A stretch of DNA of 64,000 bases from Eubacterium_U album. Lineage in GTDB: Bacteria > Bacillota > Clostridia > Lachnospirales > Lachnospiraceae. This document shows, in pieces, positions 27,122 to 36,672 of the stretch. The stretch is from assembly GCF_025336545.1 (NCBI RefSeq), contig NZ_JAODBU010000013.1:1-64000 (forward strand), given 5' to 3'. The position numbers and the translations under genes were made by a program. The notes below the pieces were generated by a model, which made no database searches, was not told where the DNA came from, and was given only the letters and a program-made list of their open reading frames with translations. Position 1 is the first letter of the stretch; every line of letters begins with the position of its first letter.

Positions 27122-29887
27122 TTATCTAGCTTTCTTCTTAGGAATCTTCTTGAACTCAATATAGCCTACATTCATTCCGGCCATTACATGTTCAAGTTCT
27201 AAGTTGTAGAAACCTTTGTCTAATTTTACTTTGCAAAGTTTCTGTGTAATCCATTTTCCATCTGTACCACTTGTCTGAATAACAACCATAACCTTGTCAT
27301 TTGCATGAACATTTACTGTACACTGTGAAAGATTTGGAAGTGGTGATGAAATATGTACAATTATTGTGTACTCAGCATCTTCATCAATTTCAACTGTAGC
27401 ATTATCTGTTCCTTCAAATTTAATCTTAGCATCATTTGCAAGTTTCTGAACTTCATATTTTGCATCTGATGCTGATTCGAAGTATTCAGCTACATTTGTA
27501 TCTATTAATTCTCTTTCGATAACAGGTGCTACAAGTATAAATCTTAAGATGTTCATTGAAGTTCTCTGAAGTTCTCCAACTGTAAGTCTTCCTTCGATTA
27601 TTGCTGCCTCTGTATTGTCACCATTTGAATTAATTTCTGCTCCATTGTTGTTTACTACCATGTAAGCATCATTCTGTGCGCGAACCATGTCTCTTGTATC
27701 CTGATTTGACTCTTTTCCTCCAGTTACAACGTCGTTCATTTTTGCCCACCAGTCAGTCATTACAAAACCTTTATATCCCCATTCTTTTCTAAGAATAGTT
27801 GTACATAAGTCATAATTTGAAGCTGCCCAATGTCCGTTGATCGGATTATATGATGTCATAATGGACATTACTGTTTTTTCCTTTACAGCCATTTCAAAGC
27901 TCTTCAAATAGATTTCTCTGATTGCTCTTTCTGAACATACAGCATCAATCTTAAATCTGTGTGATTCCTGACCATTTAATGCAAAATGCTTAATTGTTCC
28001 CCAGGCGCCACCATCTTTAATTCCGCCTGTTGAAGCAACTGACATTTTTCCTGAAAGGAAAGGATCTTCTGAAAAATATTCAAAATTTCTTCCGTTTAAT
28101 GGATTACGACGAATATTTACACCAGGTCCAAGTAAAGTATCAACCTGATTTCTGTATAATTCCTGACCTTCCATTGTATATAATTCTCTAACAAGTTCTG
28201 TATTCCATGTTGCACTTAAAGCTGTTCCAATTGGAAGCTGTGTTGCTTTTCCTTCCATGCGAAGACCACTAGGACCATCTGCACAACATGCTGCCGGAAT
28301 GCCGTAGTTAAATAAGCTATCACTCATTCCACCAAATGCTGATGCTGTTCCTCTTGTTACTCGTGGATTACTCATTCCTTCACCACGAATGATTATAGCC
28401 ATTTCTTCAATAGACAACTGAGCAACAAATTTTTCTAATGTTGCTTTACCGTCACGAACATCCTGAAGTGTAATTCCCATATCTCCTGTTATTGGCATGT
28501 CCATTGGAAGATTGTCTGAAATTCTTTTAGCCATGTCAACTGTCTGAGTTGAAACAGGTACATATGTAACTTCATAAGTTCCGTCAGCATTTTTCTTACC
28601 AGGCTTCATAATATTTATAGCCTCTGTAGGAGCCATTGCTTCCTGAAGTTCTTCAACTACAACAAGTTCTTCCTCATTGTATGTATTAATCTTTGTAAGA
28701 TTCTTAACGCTGTTACCAACATAAATATTATATTCGCCTGCTTCTAAAACATAGCATGATTTGTGTCCTGTAACACCTGAATCATCGTAAGAAGCCATAT
28801 CTGAAATCTTAAATTCTAATGTCAATTCCTGACTTTCGCCCGGTGCAAGTTTCTTTGTCTTTGCAAATGCAATAAGTTCTCTTGCAGGTTTTCCAAGTTC
28901 ACCCTGAGGTGCTTCATAATATACCTGAACAACTTCTTTTCCTGCAAATTTGTCACCTGTATTTGTAACCTTAACATTCAATTCGATTGAATCTGTCTTT
29001 TCTTTTACAGTCTGTGTTTCAATATCAAATGTTGTATAAGATAATCCATAACCAAATTCAAACTGAACTTTGTCCGGTGCAAATGTTTCAAAATATCTGT
29101 ATCCGATATAAATATCTTCTTCATAAAGATTCTTAAATTCATTACCAAAATTCTTTGTTGATGGATAATCCTCAATACTGTATGCTATTGTATCTGCAAG
29201 CTTACCACTTGGTGTTTCAGCACCTGAAAGTACATCAACTACTGCTGTTCCACCTTCCATACCTCCTTGCCATACAATAATTACTGACTTAATGCTTCCG
29301 TTATATTCTTCGTCATTAATCCAACTCAAATCAATAATATTTGACACATTTAAAACGATACATACATTATCAAATGCTTTTGTTATATTTCTAAGATTTT
29401 CTTTTTCTTCATCTGTTAAAATATAACTTCCCTGCCAAATTGCGTTATCCTTATCTTCTCCGGCAGTTCTACCTATAATGTATAACGCCTTGTTAGTCTT
29501 TGCTGCCTGTTCCTTAGCAAATGCTTCATCGATAGGCATATCCTTCTGGAACCATGGTTCACATGCCCATCCACCACCACCATTATCAAATGGGTGGTCT
29601 TTTAACCAATTCTTATACTTTTCAACTAATGTTTCATCAATGTTAAGATTGCTGTTTTCAAATCCGTCTAAGATGTTAGTAGCATATTCAACATTAACCG
29701 CACCACCTGAACCTGTACCACTTCTATAATATTCAATCTGTGGTCGACCAAATACTGAAATCTTATCTTCCTGTGTAAGTGGTAACATTCCGCCTTCGTT
29801 CTTTAACAATACAATACCTTCTGTGGCAGCCTCTTTACTCTTCTGAGCAAATCCCTCTACCGGCACTCCAAACATATTTGTGCTCAT
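27122..29887 (-). CDS. GH3 beta-glucosidase with inverted domain order
   Basis: This 921-residue GH3 glycoside hydrolase is predicted to hydrolyse beta-glucosides. The usual order is reversed: the alpha/beta sandwich (GH3_C) is N-terminal (about 15-290) and an FnIII-like domain follows (about 300-390). The TIM barrel is C-terminal, with nucleophile Asp712 (VMTDWWA) and Lys633-His634. This order is known from Butyrivibrio and Ruminococcus beta-glucosidases. A further beta-rich C-terminal module spans about 820-921. No signal peptide is evident, so it is probably cytoplasmic and acts on imported cello-oligosaccharides. GGGAGG precedes the start at 29887. Confidence 0.93.
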   Translation of the reverse strand: MSTNMFGVPVEGFAQKSKEAATEGIVLLKNEGGMLPLTQEDKISVFGRPQIEYYRSGTGSGGAVNVEYATNILDGFENSNLNIDETLVEKYKNWLKDHPFDNGGGGWACEPWFQKDMPIDEAFAKEQAAKTNKALYIIGRTAGEDKDNAIWQGSYILTDEEKENLRNITKAFDNVCIVLNVSNIIDLSWINDEEYNGSIKSVIIVWQGGMEGGTAVVDVLSGAETPSGKLADTIAYSIEDYPSTKNFGNEFKNLYEEDIYIGYRYFETFAPDKVQFEFGYGLSYTTFDIETQTVKEKTDSIELNVKVTNTGDKFAGKEVVQVYYEAPQGELGKPARELIAFAKTKKLAPGESQELTLEFKISDMASYDDSGVTGHKSCYVLEAGEYNIYVGNSVKNLTKINTYNEEELVVVEELQEAMAPTEAINIMKPGKKNADGTYEVTYVPVSTQTVDMAKRISDNLPMDMPITGDMGITLQDVRDGKATLEKFVAQLSIEEMAIIIRGEGMSNPRVTRGTASAFGGMSDSLFNYGIPAACCADGPSGLRMEGKATQLPIGTALSATWNTELVRELYTMEGQELYRNQVDTLLGPGVNIRRNPLNGRNFEYFSEDPFLSGKMSVASTGGIKDGGAWGTIKHFALNGQESHRFKIDAVCSERAIREIYLKSFEMAVKEKTVMSIMTSYNPINGHWAASNYDLCTTILRKEWGYKGFVMTDWWAKMNDVVTGGKESNQDTRDMVRAQNDAYMVVNNNGAEINSNGDNTEAAIIEGRLTVGELQRTSMNILRFILVAPVIERELIDTNVAEYFESASDAKYEVQKLANDAKIKFEGTDNATVEIDEDAEYTIIVHISSPLPNLSQCTVNVHANDKVMVVIQTSGTDGKWITQKLCKVKLDKGFYNLELEHVMAGMNVGYIEFKKIPKKKAR

Positions 29888-30207
29888 TACAATTCCTCCC
29901 GAAATCACATACTATTGTTGTTTTTAACTATAACATACTGAATTTATAATTGCTATATTCCGGCAATATAAAAATGTTTTTATTTATTATAGACTTTTAA
30001 TTAATTTTTTTGCTACTTTCCTTTATTTATCGGCATTTCAAATTATAAAACAGTTCAATCATCTTTAAATTGAAACGTTTTTATTTTTAGTTGGATACAT
30101 TGTTATTTTTTTATCAATTTATAAGGGAGATTTCCCTCTTAATAAGTCATATAAATTAAAACATTCTTCTCATATTGTTTAGGTCAAATAAGAGAAGAAA
30201 TTTCGGT

Positions 30208-30375
30208 CATATTAATAAAAAACAAAGTTTAGCTTTTGGTGCAAATTTAAAAATTTTCAGCCATATTAGTAAATAACAATTTTAGCATTTGGGTAAACTT
30301 AATTAAGCCAGTCAACAAAAAAGTTCCAACCATGTTAATATATAACAATTTTAGCATTTTGTTGCAAATCAAAAA
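30208..30375. repeat. Degenerate tandem repeats between GH3 and LRR genes
   Basis: Three imperfect units start at 30208, 30262 and 30331, each beginning CAT(A/G)TTA.TA..AACAA and carrying TTTAGC.TTT. A fourth partial unit at 30384 is the arm of the LRR terminator. Periods are 54, 69 and 53 nt. The remaining 320 bp upstream of the GH3 start are AT-rich with no gene. Confidence 0.6.
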
Positions 30376-30421
30376 GCTCCAACCATGTCGGAAATATTTT
30401 ATTACCAACATGACTGGAGCT
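30376..30421 (-). terminator. Terminator of the LRR protein gene
   Basis: GCTCCA..CATGT pairs with ACATG..TGGAGC across 30376-30421 and is followed by TTTTTGATTT on the minus strand. It lies 49 nt after the LRR gene stop. Confidence 0.8.
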
Positions 30422-30469
30422 ATTATTTAAATTCGTACAACGCTTTTTATACTAATTATTTATATTTAC

Positions 30470-32323
30470 CTAACGGCTTTCTCTTACTAATTTTCTATAT
30501 TTCTTTCCCTGTCCTTTAGCGCATTTAATAACAATTTTCGAATTAGCATTCTTAAATGCACCTTTCTTAATTTTTTTCAATTTCTTACCTTTAATAACTA
30601 AAGTTTTAAGATTTTTGCATCCTTTGAAAGAATTCTTTCCGATAACTCTTACATTTTTTCCAACTACAACACTTCTTATGTTCTTGTTGTTTTTAAATGC
30701 GTTTGGTGCAATCGCTGTAACTTTATAGTTAACATTATTATAATTAATTGATGCAGGAACTTTTACATTCTTCGCCTTTTTATTTATATTTCCTAAAAAT
30801 GTCACTGTAGGATTCTTTGAATTTGCAGCTGATGTAGCTTTATACTTTTTACCTTTTACAATAATAAGTGTGTTTTGCAAATCATTGTTTGTTGTATTGT
30901 TTGCATTGTTATTAGTCACATTATTTTTTCCGTCGTTATTTGCTGGATTTTCAACTGGCGGCTGACCATTTTCTTTAAGGTTAAAATCAAATTTAACAGC
31001 TATAACTGTATCCGGTTTCACCTCTACACTTTCTCCATCAGTTTCAGCCGGGCATGAATAATTAAAATTTCCATCAACCTTATAATCTCTATAACCTTTT
31101 TCACCTGTCAAATCAGAATTAACCGTTACATCAAATTTAATTCCTTCTTCTTTTAACTTTTCCTGTAAAGGATTATATTTAATTTCGTTATTATCTTCAT
31201 CAGTTTTTGTAACTGTTGTAGCTATATCTTTAATATCTTGTGCAAATTTATTGAGGCTTTCAATCATATTGTCTGAAATATATTTCTCTGCTTCTACAGG
31301 CATTGTTAATATTTCATCAAATCCCGGAAGAGCTTTTAACTGACCGAATACCAAATCAACTATAGTTTTTGAATTTGAAGATAAGGCATCTGCAATAGCC
31401 AATACAAATTCTGATGCCTGCTCATCTGTAACTTTAAAAGTTGTCTTCGTTCCATTTGTTGTTTCAAATTTAGCAAATGCAGAATCTGCTGTGTTCAGCA
31501 CTAATTTTGCAAGATTCATTACTGTATTAACAACCTGTTCACCTGTTAATGCAAAGTTAGCTTCTTTTGCTTCCTCTCCATATTTTAAGTCAATTACTTT
31601 TCCTAATTCATCCTGTTCAAATAATTTATTATCAATGTCTTTCTGTTCAACAACTTCCACTCCGATAATAGGATAATATTTTCCACATTTATCCTTTAAC
31701 ATATTATTAATTTCTGCAACAGAATCTAATTCAATTGATTTTAACGCCGGAATTTCGAGTGCTTCACACACTTTGCTTGTTGTCATGCCACAATATTCTG
31801 ACATGAATTTAACAAATGAATCTAAATCAATTTTTACATTTCCATTATTATATTCAATTTTTGTGAGTTTCATCTCTTTTCCGTTTGCAATATTTCCTGC
31901 CAATTCAACTGAAAACTGAGTTGTAGTTACTATTTCTGTTGAAACTTTAGCATTAATTGTAAATCTGTCGGTGTACTTATATGTATCTTCTTTTTCATCA
32001 TAGCTTTCAAGCAATCCTAGTTTTTGTGAATGATCATCCCATGCTGCCCTATATGCCGTTCTTCCATCCTCACCTTTTGTATCATCGTCATTTCTGTGAG
32101 CCTCACGGTATACACTATACAAAATCTCATTGATTTTCTCCGACACTTCATCCCCCGCAATATCAATACCCACATTTCCACTGCCTGTAGCATTACTTAC
32201 GTCCATCATTGATACTGCTTTACTAAATGTCGTATTTGTTGCAGCCGGAGTCTGAACTCCTGCCATAGAAACCGTCATAACTCCTGCGAGAGTCATGGCT
32301 GCCACTTGTTTAAAATTTCTCAT
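30470..32323 (-). CDS. Secreted protein with C-terminal BspA-type leucine-rich repeats
   Basis: This 617-residue exported protein has an N-terminal Sec signal peptide (basic start, hydrophobic core, cleavage near residue 27 at an Ala-rich site). A long alpha/beta-poor region of unknown fold (about 45-440) follows, then an Asn/Thr-rich linker (about 455-480) rich in NN pairs. The C-terminal region has BspA-like leucine-rich repeats (F-x-x-N-x-x-I-x-x-V, F-x-x-C-x-x-L) ending in a Lys-rich tail. No sortase motif or membrane anchor was seen. Such proteins are often adhesins or surface-associated, but the partner is unknown. GGAGG precedes the start at 32323. Confidence 0.8.
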   Translation of the reverse strand: MRNFKQVAAMTLAGVMTVSMAGVQTPAATNTTFSKAVSMMDVSNATGSGNVGIDIAGDEVSEKINEILYSVYREAHRNDDDTKGEDGRTAYRAAWDDHSQKLGLLESYDEKEDTYKYTDRFTINAKVSTEIVTTTQFSVELAGNIANGKEMKLTKIEYNNGNVKIDLDSFVKFMSEYCGMTTSKVCEALEIPALKSIELDSVAEINNMLKDKCGKYYPIIGVEVVEQKDIDNKLFEQDELGKVIDLKYGEEAKEANFALTGEQVVNTVMNLAKLVLNTADSAFAKFETTNGTKTTFKVTDEQASEFVLAIADALSSNSKTIVDLVFGQLKALPGFDEILTMPVEAEKYISDNMIESLNKFAQDIKDIATTVTKTDEDNNEIKYNPLQEKLKEEGIKFDVTVNSDLTGEKGYRDYKVDGNFNYSCPAETDGESVEVKPDTVIAVKFDFNLKENGQPPVENPANNDGKNNVTNNNANNTTNNDLQNTLIIVKGKKYKATSAANSKNPTVTFLGNINKKAKNVKVPASINYNNVNYKVTAIAPNAFKNNKNIRSVVVGKNVRVIGKNSFKGCKNLKTLVIKGKKLKKIKKGAFKNANSKIVIKCAKGQGKKYRKLVRESR

Positions 32324-32529
32324 ATTTCCTCCTTTTAGTCTCTGATTTTTTTCATGCGTCACTATAATTATTTATTTTTCTACGCACTACTCTTTCATTT
32401 TATTCATGTTACTTTTAAATTATACCATTAAAATTATCATATTAATTTGTAACATTTCGCCTTATTTCGACTTTTAAGGAGATATGAAATAAAAAAAACC
32501 TTATCTATATAAATACCTTTATAAGACAA

Positions 32530-32559
32530 AAAAAGACTTTCCACATGGAAAGTCTTTTT
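32530..32559 (-). terminator. Terminator of the rpsF-ssb-rpsR operon
   Basis: A 13-bp perfect stem AAAAAGACTTTCC (32530-32542)/GGAAAGTCTTTTT (32547-32559) lies 8 nt after the rpsR stop. Confidence 0.92.
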
Positions 32560-32567
32560 ATATAACC

Positions 32568-32831
32568 TTATTCTACTGTGTAAGGCATTAAAGCAACGTG
32601 TCTTGCTCTCTTGATTGCTACTGTAAGAGCTCTCTGGTGCTTAGCGCAGTTTCCAGTAATTCTTCTAGGAAGAATTTTTCCTCTTTCAGATACATATCTC
32701 TTTAATTTGTTTGTGTCTTTATAATCAATTACGTTGTTTTCACTAGCACAAAATACGCAAACTTTTTTTCTTCTACGACCGCCTCTTCTTCTCATTGGAG
32801 AATCAGGTCTTTCACTCTTATTAAATGCCAT
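32568..32831 (-). CDS. rpsR: 30S ribosomal protein S18
   Basis: S18 binds the small subunit platform next to S6. The 87-residue protein has the conserved RGGRRRKKV N-terminal patch and a zinc-type ligand set Cys25, Cys28, Cys62, His65, plus the C-terminal LPRRITG and KRARH segments. It is the last gene of the conserved rpsF-ssb-rpsR operon, 54 bp after ssb, with AGGAGG upstream. Confidence 0.98.
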   Translation of the reverse strand: MAFNKSERPDSPMRRRGGRRRKKVCVFCASENNVIDYKDTNKLKRYVSERGKILPRRITGNCAKHQRALTVAIKRARHVALMPYTVE

Positions 32832-32885
32832 AGTTTTGACCTCCTATAATACTAATTAACTATGTTTATGTTAATCGTCTAATCT

Positions 32886-33335
32886 CTAAAAGTTAAATGG
32901 TAATCCTACATCTTCAACACCATCAGGGATATTCATAAATCCATCTCCGGCTGGAGCTGTTGGAGCTGACTGTGCCTGTGGCTGGAAACCACCTTCATTA
33001 TTAGAAGCACTTGCTTTGCTTTCAGCAAATTCCTGATTTTCTACTACAACTTCTGTTGTGTAAACTTTATTACCATCTTTGTTTGTATAGCTTCCTGTCT
33101 GAATACGACCTTCTGCTACAATCTTAGTTCCCTGATGTAAGTACTTTTCAGCGAATTCTCCATTTCTTCCAAATGCTACGCAAGAAATGAAATCTGCTGT
33201 CTGCTGGTCGTTGTCTCTTCTAAATCTACGATCAACTGCTAATGTATATCTGGCAATTGCCATTGGGCTATCGCCCTGTGAATATCTTACGTCAGGATCA
33301 CGGGTTAATCTACCCATAAGAATAACTTTATTCAT
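32886..33335 (-). CDS. ssb: Single-stranded DNA-binding protein
   Basis: This 149-residue SSB has an N-terminal OB fold (MNKVILMGRLTRDPDVRY onward, about 1-105), a Gln/Ala/Pro-rich linker and the acidic-hydrophobic tail ending LPFNF. That tail is a variant of the DDDIPF partner-binding tip. It lies between rpsF and rpsR, the usual operon position. Confidence 0.97.
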   Translation of the reverse strand: MNKVILMGRLTRDPDVRYSQGDSPMAIARYTLAVDRRFRRDNDQQTADFISCVAFGRNGEFAEKYLHQGTKIVAEGRIQTGSYTNKDGNKVYTTEVVVENQEFAESKASASNNEGGFQPQAQSAPTAPAGDGFMNIPDGVEDVGLPFNF

Positions 33336-33361
33336 ATTATACCTCTTTATGTTTCAAAAAC

Positions 33362-33652
33362 CTATGCCTCAACCTTTACGCACAAATATCTGATAACATT
33401 TTCCATAATACGAATCTGATCTTCTATTTCGTTAGGACAATCTGTGTTATCAGTGTCGAAGTGAATGAAGTAATAATAAGCTTCTGACATCTTCTGAATT
33501 TCGTAAGCTAATTTCTTCTTACCCCATTCTTCTACGTCAGTAATTGTTCCACCAAAACGTGTTACAAGGTTGCTTACCTTTTCGATTTCAGCGGCTCTTT
33601 CTTCTTCTTCGAGTTTTGCACTAACAACAACTACTAATTCATACTTGTTCAT
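33362..33652 (-). CDS. rpsF: 30S ribosomal protein S6
   Basis: S6 is the partner of S18 on the 30S platform. The 96-residue protein begins MNKYELVVVVSAKLEEEE and has the conserved GKKKLAYEIQK and YYFIHFD segments. AAGGAGG precedes the ATG. The roughly 110-nt leader was not recognised as the S6:S18 autoregulatory motif by eye; a candidate promoter TTGCAT-17-TAAAAT lies upstream on the minus strand. Confidence 0.97.
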   Translation of the reverse strand: MNKYELVVVVSAKLEEEERAAEIEKVSNLVTRFGGTITDVEEWGKKKLAYEIQKMSEAYYYFIHFDTDNTDCPNEIEDQIRIMENVIRYLCVKVEA

Positions 33653-33769
33653 GCTTTCTTACCTCCTTTTGGTCTCTGGCCTCCCTATTTCATTTAGGAA
33701 AGCAAGGAAAATTAATATATATCACGAATTGACATTTTATCATAATTCAAGAGCAAATGCAAGAAAATT

Positions 33770-34549
33770 TTATTCTAAATTTAACTTTTTACTTAATATG
33801 TAATAAGTTGCTATATAACTTGCAATCGAAACCACAATTGATAAAACTATACCAAATATAAATATCTGATTTGCAAATGCACTAATATCGTAACTATTAC
33901 CTAAACTATGCATACATATAACCAAAAATACTGATGATACAACTTGATTTATTATGTAATATCCAATGTAAGCTAATATTGCACCAACTACTCTGTGCTT
34001 AGTATAAAGCTGTCCGATGCTTAAGCATGCATACATAAGTATTGGCATACCTATTACTGTCACTATTGCTGCAATTATGCCTTCAGCAACATATCCCCAT
34101 GCACCTAATTGAGTTAATTCCTGCACACTATCAGATATACATCTTGCATAATCGATATATTTACTATAAGTTACTACAAAAATCGAAACTACAGTCAATA
34201 CTATTGTTGCTATAAACCATGTAATACAAACTATCATTTTACTTGCAATGTGCTGTCCTACTGTAGCCGGAAGTGTAAATGTTAAATATCCTTCATCTTT
34301 AAGCATATTAAAATAAAATCTTCTTAACATTAATACAACAGTTGCTACTGCGATTGCTATAATAGCTATGACATAACTTGCCATTATGATTCCAAACAAT
34401 ATATCAACTACTCTCAACTGTACATCTGATGTGTCCTCAATTATGAGCATAATTTTATTACCAATTGTAAGCAACGCCAAAACTATATATAATCCTATAA
34501 AATATCTTGAAGTTGCTTTATATTCATATTTTAATAATTTTCCTAACAT
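33770..34549 (-). CDS. ABC transporter permease (multi-pass)
   Basis: This 259-residue membrane protein has about six hydrophobic segments and no recognisable soluble domain. It follows the ABC ATPase with a 7-bp overlap, so it is the likely permease of the GntR-regulated transporter. The closest well-known comparison is the Ytr-type operon of B. subtilis. The substrate is unknown; such systems often respond to cell-wall antibiotics. Confidence 0.85.
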   Translation of the reverse strand: MLGKLLKYEYKATSRYFIGLYIVLALLTIGNKIMLIIEDTSDVQLRVVDILFGIIMASYVIAIIAIAVATVVLMLRRFYFNMLKDEGYLTFTLPATVGQHIASKMIVCITWFIATIVLTVVSIFVVTYSKYIDYARCISDSVQELTQLGAWGYVAEGIIAAIVTVIGMPILMYACLSIGQLYTKHRVVGAILAYIGYYIINQVVSSVFLVICMHSLGNSYDISAFANQIFIFGIVLSIVVSIASYIATYYILSKKLNLE

Positions 34550-35241
34550 TTAAATACCTCCCTGAAAAGTTCATCTACTGACTTTCCTTCCTCTTCTCTT
34601 ATCTCATCAACTGTCTTATGCATAACTAAATGTCCATTCTTAATCATGACAACCTCATCTAATATCTGCTCAACATCTGAAATCAAATGTGTTGAAATAA
34701 TAACAGAAGCTTCCGGATTGTAATTAGTTATAATTGTGTTAAGTATATAATCTCTCGCAGCCGGATCAACACCTCCAATCGGTTCATCAAGGAAATATAA
34801 TTGAGCCTTTCTACTCATAACCAAAATAAGTTGAACCTTTTCCTTAGTTCCCTTTGACATTGTTTTCAACTTATCATTAATGTTAATATTAAGTCTTTCA
34901 AACATCTTATAAGCACACTGAGCATCAAAGTCTTCATAAAAATCGTCAAAGAATCCTACCATTTCTTTAACTTTCATCCAATCATTCAAATATGTTCTCT
35001 CAGGTAGATATGAAACTATGCTCTTTGTTTCAACTCCTACTTTCTTTCCATCAATTAATATCTCACCTTTAGTCGGTGTAAGTAAACCGTTAGACATCTT
35101 TATAAGTGTTGTCTTTCCACTTCCATTAGGTCCTAAAAGGCCAATTATCTTTCCTCTTTCAATAGAAAGATTAAGATTCTCTACTGCAGTAAAAGCTCCA
35201 TATTTTTTAGTCAAATCTTTACATTCAAATATTATGCTCAT
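34543..35241 (-). CDS. ABC transporter ATP-binding protein (YtrB-like)
   Basis: This 232-residue ABC ATPase has Walker A GPNGSGKTT (37-45), a variant signature MSKGTKEK and Walker B YFLDEP. The non-canonical signature and short length are typical of the YtrB/CcmA-like exporters. Its ATG overlaps the GntR stop by 1 nt (TAATG), and it overlaps the permease gene, so the three genes form one tightly coupled operon. Confidence 0.92.
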   Translation of the reverse strand: MSIIFECKDLTKKYGAFTAVENLNLSIERGKIIGLLGPNGSGKTTLIKMSNGLLTPTKGEILIDGKKVGVETKSIVSYLPERTYLNDWMKVKEMVGFFDDFYEDFDAQCAYKMFERLNININDKLKTMSKGTKEKVQLILVMSRKAQLYFLDEPIGGVDPAARDYILNTIITNYNPEASVIISTHLISDVEQILDEVVMIKNGHLVMHKTVDEIREEEGKSVDELFREVFKC

Positions 35242-35597
35242 TATTTTCCCTCCTCTATAATTTTCACAATCTGTTCTCTGCTAAACCCCAGCTGTTCCAT
35301 CTTCTCAATGTATTTCTGTGTTAATTCTATTGCTGTACTCTTCTTAGATTCCATAATTACTCCCACATTATCTGTTACTGTTCTACCAGTCGTTCTATTA
35401 GTTACTACATATCCTTCTCTCTCAAGTTCCGCCATCGCTCTCTGCATCGTATTAGGATTAACTGCTGCTTCTGTAGCTAATTCCCTTACTGACGGAAGCC
35501 TGCTTCCAGGCGGATATTCTCCCACAATTATGCGTTCCTTAATCTGCTCTAATATCTGAGCATATATTGGTCTGTCACTCTCAAATTTCCAAGGCAT
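35241..35597 (-). CDS. GntR-family (YtrA subfamily) transcriptional regulator
   Basis: This small 118-residue GntR regulator has an N-terminal winged helix (about 10-75; PIYAQILEQIKERI, LPSVRELA and NPNTMQRA are typical) and only a short C-terminal helical tail, as in YtrA. The start at 35597 has AAGGAG at correct spacing; an ATG three codons upstream abuts that site. It is the first gene of the operon with the ABC transporter, under a long palindromic operator (35630-35673), so it is probably an autorepressor. Confidence 0.92.
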   Translation of the reverse strand: MPWKFESDRPIYAQILEQIKERIIVGEYPPGSRLPSVRELATEAAVNPNTMQRAMAELEREGYVVTNRTTGRTVTDNVGVIMESKKSTAIELTQKYIEKMEQLGFSREQIVKIIEEGK

Positions 35598-35629
35598 CTC
35601 TCTCATCTCCTTATATAACGCAAATTAAT

Positions 35630-35673
35630 ATATTGTATATTTGTATTAGTTGCTTAATACAAATATACAATAT
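35630..35673 (-). promoter_or_regulatory. GntR/YtrA operator overlapping the promoter
   Basis: Two perfect 19-bp arms, ATATTGTATATTTGTATTA (35630-35648) and its complement (35655-35673), flank a 6-nt centre. On the minus strand TTGTAT followed by 17 nt and TATACA lies within the palindrome, so repressor binding would block the promoter. Confidence 0.8.
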
Positions 35674-35867
35674 ACATTTATAATGTCAACTATTTCTTTT
35701 AAATGATTTTCTTAATATTTTATTAACTACATGGTGGGATTAGTATTCTTTTTTATTTTGGAAAAAATAAAAAGACATTCCATTGCTGAAATATCTTCTT
35801 ATTTTATGATAATTACTTAGATTTTAATTTACATAACATCATTTACATAATTGTATTTGTCGGGTTA

Positions 35868-36284
35868 TCAATGTAACCCGTCATTTATAGACAAAATATT
35901 ATCTATTGTATTTAGGACTTCTTTATATTCCATTGTTGTAGAAGTTTTCGATGTCATATATACAGTTTTTACATTATAATCTCTGATAAGCAAATCGGCA
36001 CCACCTATGTGGTCGGCATCAGGGTGAGTTAGTACTAACGATGAAATTTTGGATACACCTATTTTATCCAAATATGATTTTAATTTAGGATAGTTACTCT
36101 CGGTTCCGGTATCAATCAGCGAATAACTGTTTCCATACTGAATAACAGTTGCATCACCCTGACCTACATCAACAAAATGCACTTTCAATTTTGTCGCAGC
36201 ATCTACATCAAGACTTGTTGCAGATACAAATAAAGTTAAAAAAACTAATACGAAAAAATATTTTAATTTTGATAAATACTTCAT
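35868..36284 (-). pseudogene. Truncated ComEC-like metallo-beta-lactamase-fold protein
   Basis: This 138-residue exported protein has a signal peptide (cleavage near Ala29-Ala30) followed by the start of a ComEC/Rec2-type metallo-beta-lactamase domain: VHFVDVGQGDA, DTG and the metal motif HPDADHIGG (His87, Asp89, Asp91, His92). The domain stops about half way, before the later metal ligands expected in a full-length protein of about 280 residues. A 7-bp hairpin CGGGTTA/TAACCCG (35861-35880) overlaps the stop codon and may terminate the transcript. It is probably a 3'-truncated remnant without activity. Confidence 0.65.
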
Positions 36285-36321
36285 AACAATTCTCCTGTTA
36301 CATTAAATTACATTGCATTTC

Positions 36322-36642
36322 CTATTCAGTTTCATCTTCCGAATTCAATTCCGCATATATTTCTTCTGCAAGCTCACTATCAATTATAACACATTCATCT
36401 AACTCGCATTCACCTTTTGCAACTGCAGAGGCTAACTCATCACAATCCTTATAACCTCATTTACCACAGTCATCTCCGGGCAACAATCCTCTAATTGCGA
36501 CTTCAATATCTTGTTTATTCTCCACCTTAATAAACAAGAGCGGTAATATGAGGACTAATCCCAATACAGCTGCAATAATTGCAAATATTAATAAACCATA
36601 AGACAAATCTACTATATTAAACCTTCTTTCTGATAATTTCAT
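36322..36642 (-). CDS. RnfB-like Fe-S protein with in-frame UGA at a cluster cysteine
   Basis: The annotatable ORF stops after 61 residues at a TGA (36457-36459), but the same frame stays open for 44 more codons to a TAG at 36322. Residues 12-40 form one membrane helix. Then RGLLPGDDCGK-TGA-GYKDC matches the RnfB motif LPGxxCGxCGYxxC, with the TGA exactly at the second Cys. A further Cys 17 residues after the GYKDC cysteine matches the fourth RnfB ligand. The ferredoxin domains of full RnfB are absent. Either a Cys codon mutated to stop (pseudogene) or UGA is read as selenocysteine. The ribosome binding site is weak. Confidence 0.6.
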
Positions 36643-36672
36643 TTATGAAGAAATAAGCTCTTAATTAACGTA

